Translations under genes and position numbers: made by a program
The notes under the pieces: model-generated
Seen by the model: only the letters and a program-made list of their open reading frames with translations
Told to the model about the DNA's origin: nothing
Databases searched by the model: none
Assembly: GCA_039936115.1 (NCBI GenBank)
Contig: JBDTIZ010000262.1
Coordinates: forward strand, 1-7,651
Length of the DNA: 7,651 nt
Reading direction: 5' to 3'
Source: DATIJJ01 sp039936115
Lineage (GTDB): Bacteria; Pseudomonadota; Gammaproteobacteria; DSM-16500
Shown here: positions 7,440 to 7,651 of the stretch, in pieces
How the letters are laid out: every line of letters begins with the position of its first letter
How positions within the stretch are numbered: the stretch's first letter is position 1

Positions 7440-7651
7440 ATGAGAAATTTATTCCTTAAATTCATTGTTCTTATATTTGCGTCACTATCAATTGTAGCGA
7501 ATGCTGATGAAACTGAAACATTAAAACTCGGTGTTAATACGGCCTATCCCTCAAATATTAACACGGTGGGACAAGGCTTGATGTATGTGTTGGCGGTGAC
7601 TGATTACAAACTCGCCCTCGGTTATCCTGCATCGACATCGGCATTGGAAAT
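7440..7651 (+). CDS. Exported protein, PilL-like/N0-like domain start (3' end outside window)
   Basis: The first 70 residues are visible, starting 1 nt after the VirB10 stop. M1-A22 is a clear signal peptide (R2, K7, core 8-19, A-N-A before D23). There is no lipobox cysteine, so it is not a VirB7-type lipoprotein. The mature start contains N-T-V-G-Q-G-L-M-Y-V-L at 41-51 followed by D-Y-K-L-A-L-G at 55-61. This resembles the N-terminal region of the PilL proteins of PFGI-1-class integrative elements and other small periplasmic domains of the N0 kind, where a T-V-G-x-A-L-x-Y-L-L helix precedes a G-Y-x-L strand. The identification is pattern-based and tentative. A different exported mating or pilus protein is possible. 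The ribosome site (CGGA at 7428-7431) is weak, and coupling to virB10 is likely. Confidence 0.4.
   Translation, partial: MRNLFLKFIVLIFASLSIVANADETETLKLGVNTAYPSNINTVGQGLMYVLAVTDYKLALGYPASTSALE

Noticed and set aside
1..7651. CRISPR arrays, tRNA genes, insertion sequences, integrase attachment sites and oriT.
   Set aside because: The window is coding almost base to base in one direction; I saw no regularly spaced repeats, cloverleaf, transposase motif or non-coding stretch that could hold them.

Overview
The window is a single, gap-free block of a P-type (VirB/Trb) type IV secretion operon, all on the + strand. It suggests a conjugative element (ICE or plasmid) in an AT-rich proteobacterium. 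A gammaproteobacterial host is my inference from the base composition (roughly 40% G+C by eye) and the protein families; nothing in the window fixes the species. No relaxase, integrase, origin of transfer, tRNA or att site is visible, so ICE, plasmid or dedicated secretion system cannot be separated here.

Layout: the 3' end of a VirB2/TrbC-like pilin (3-173); VirB4/TrbE ATPase with a GTG start (184-2790); TrbJ/VirB5-like exported coiled-coil protein (2796-3614); VirB6/TrbL-like polytopic membrane protein (3615-4574); VirB8/TrbF (4587-5408); VirB9/TrbG (5417-6325); VirB10/TrbI (6338-7438); and the 5' end of an exported protein (7440-7651), tentatively PilL-like. Gaps between genes are 10, 5, 0, 12, 8, 12 and 1 nt, so there is no room for internal promoters or terminators and the genes should share one transcript. 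The order is that of virB2-virB10 and equally of the Ti-plasmid trb operon (C-E-J-L-F-G-I), but virB3/trbD is missing between the pilin and the ATPase, and virB7/trbH is missing from its usual places.

Together the genes should build a cell-envelope channel. VirB4 powers pilin extraction and substrate transfer, VirB6 and VirB8 form the inner-membrane platform, VirB9 and VirB10 form the periplasm-to-outer-membrane core, and VirB2 with the VirB5-like protein forms the pilus and its tip. The system itself is not new in kind. The points worth a second look are the absence of VirB3 and VirB7, the exported protein that directly follows VirB10, an 18-bp perfect palindrome joining the virB6 stop to the virB8 start, and paired cysteines in the VirB8 and VirB9 periplasmic domains.
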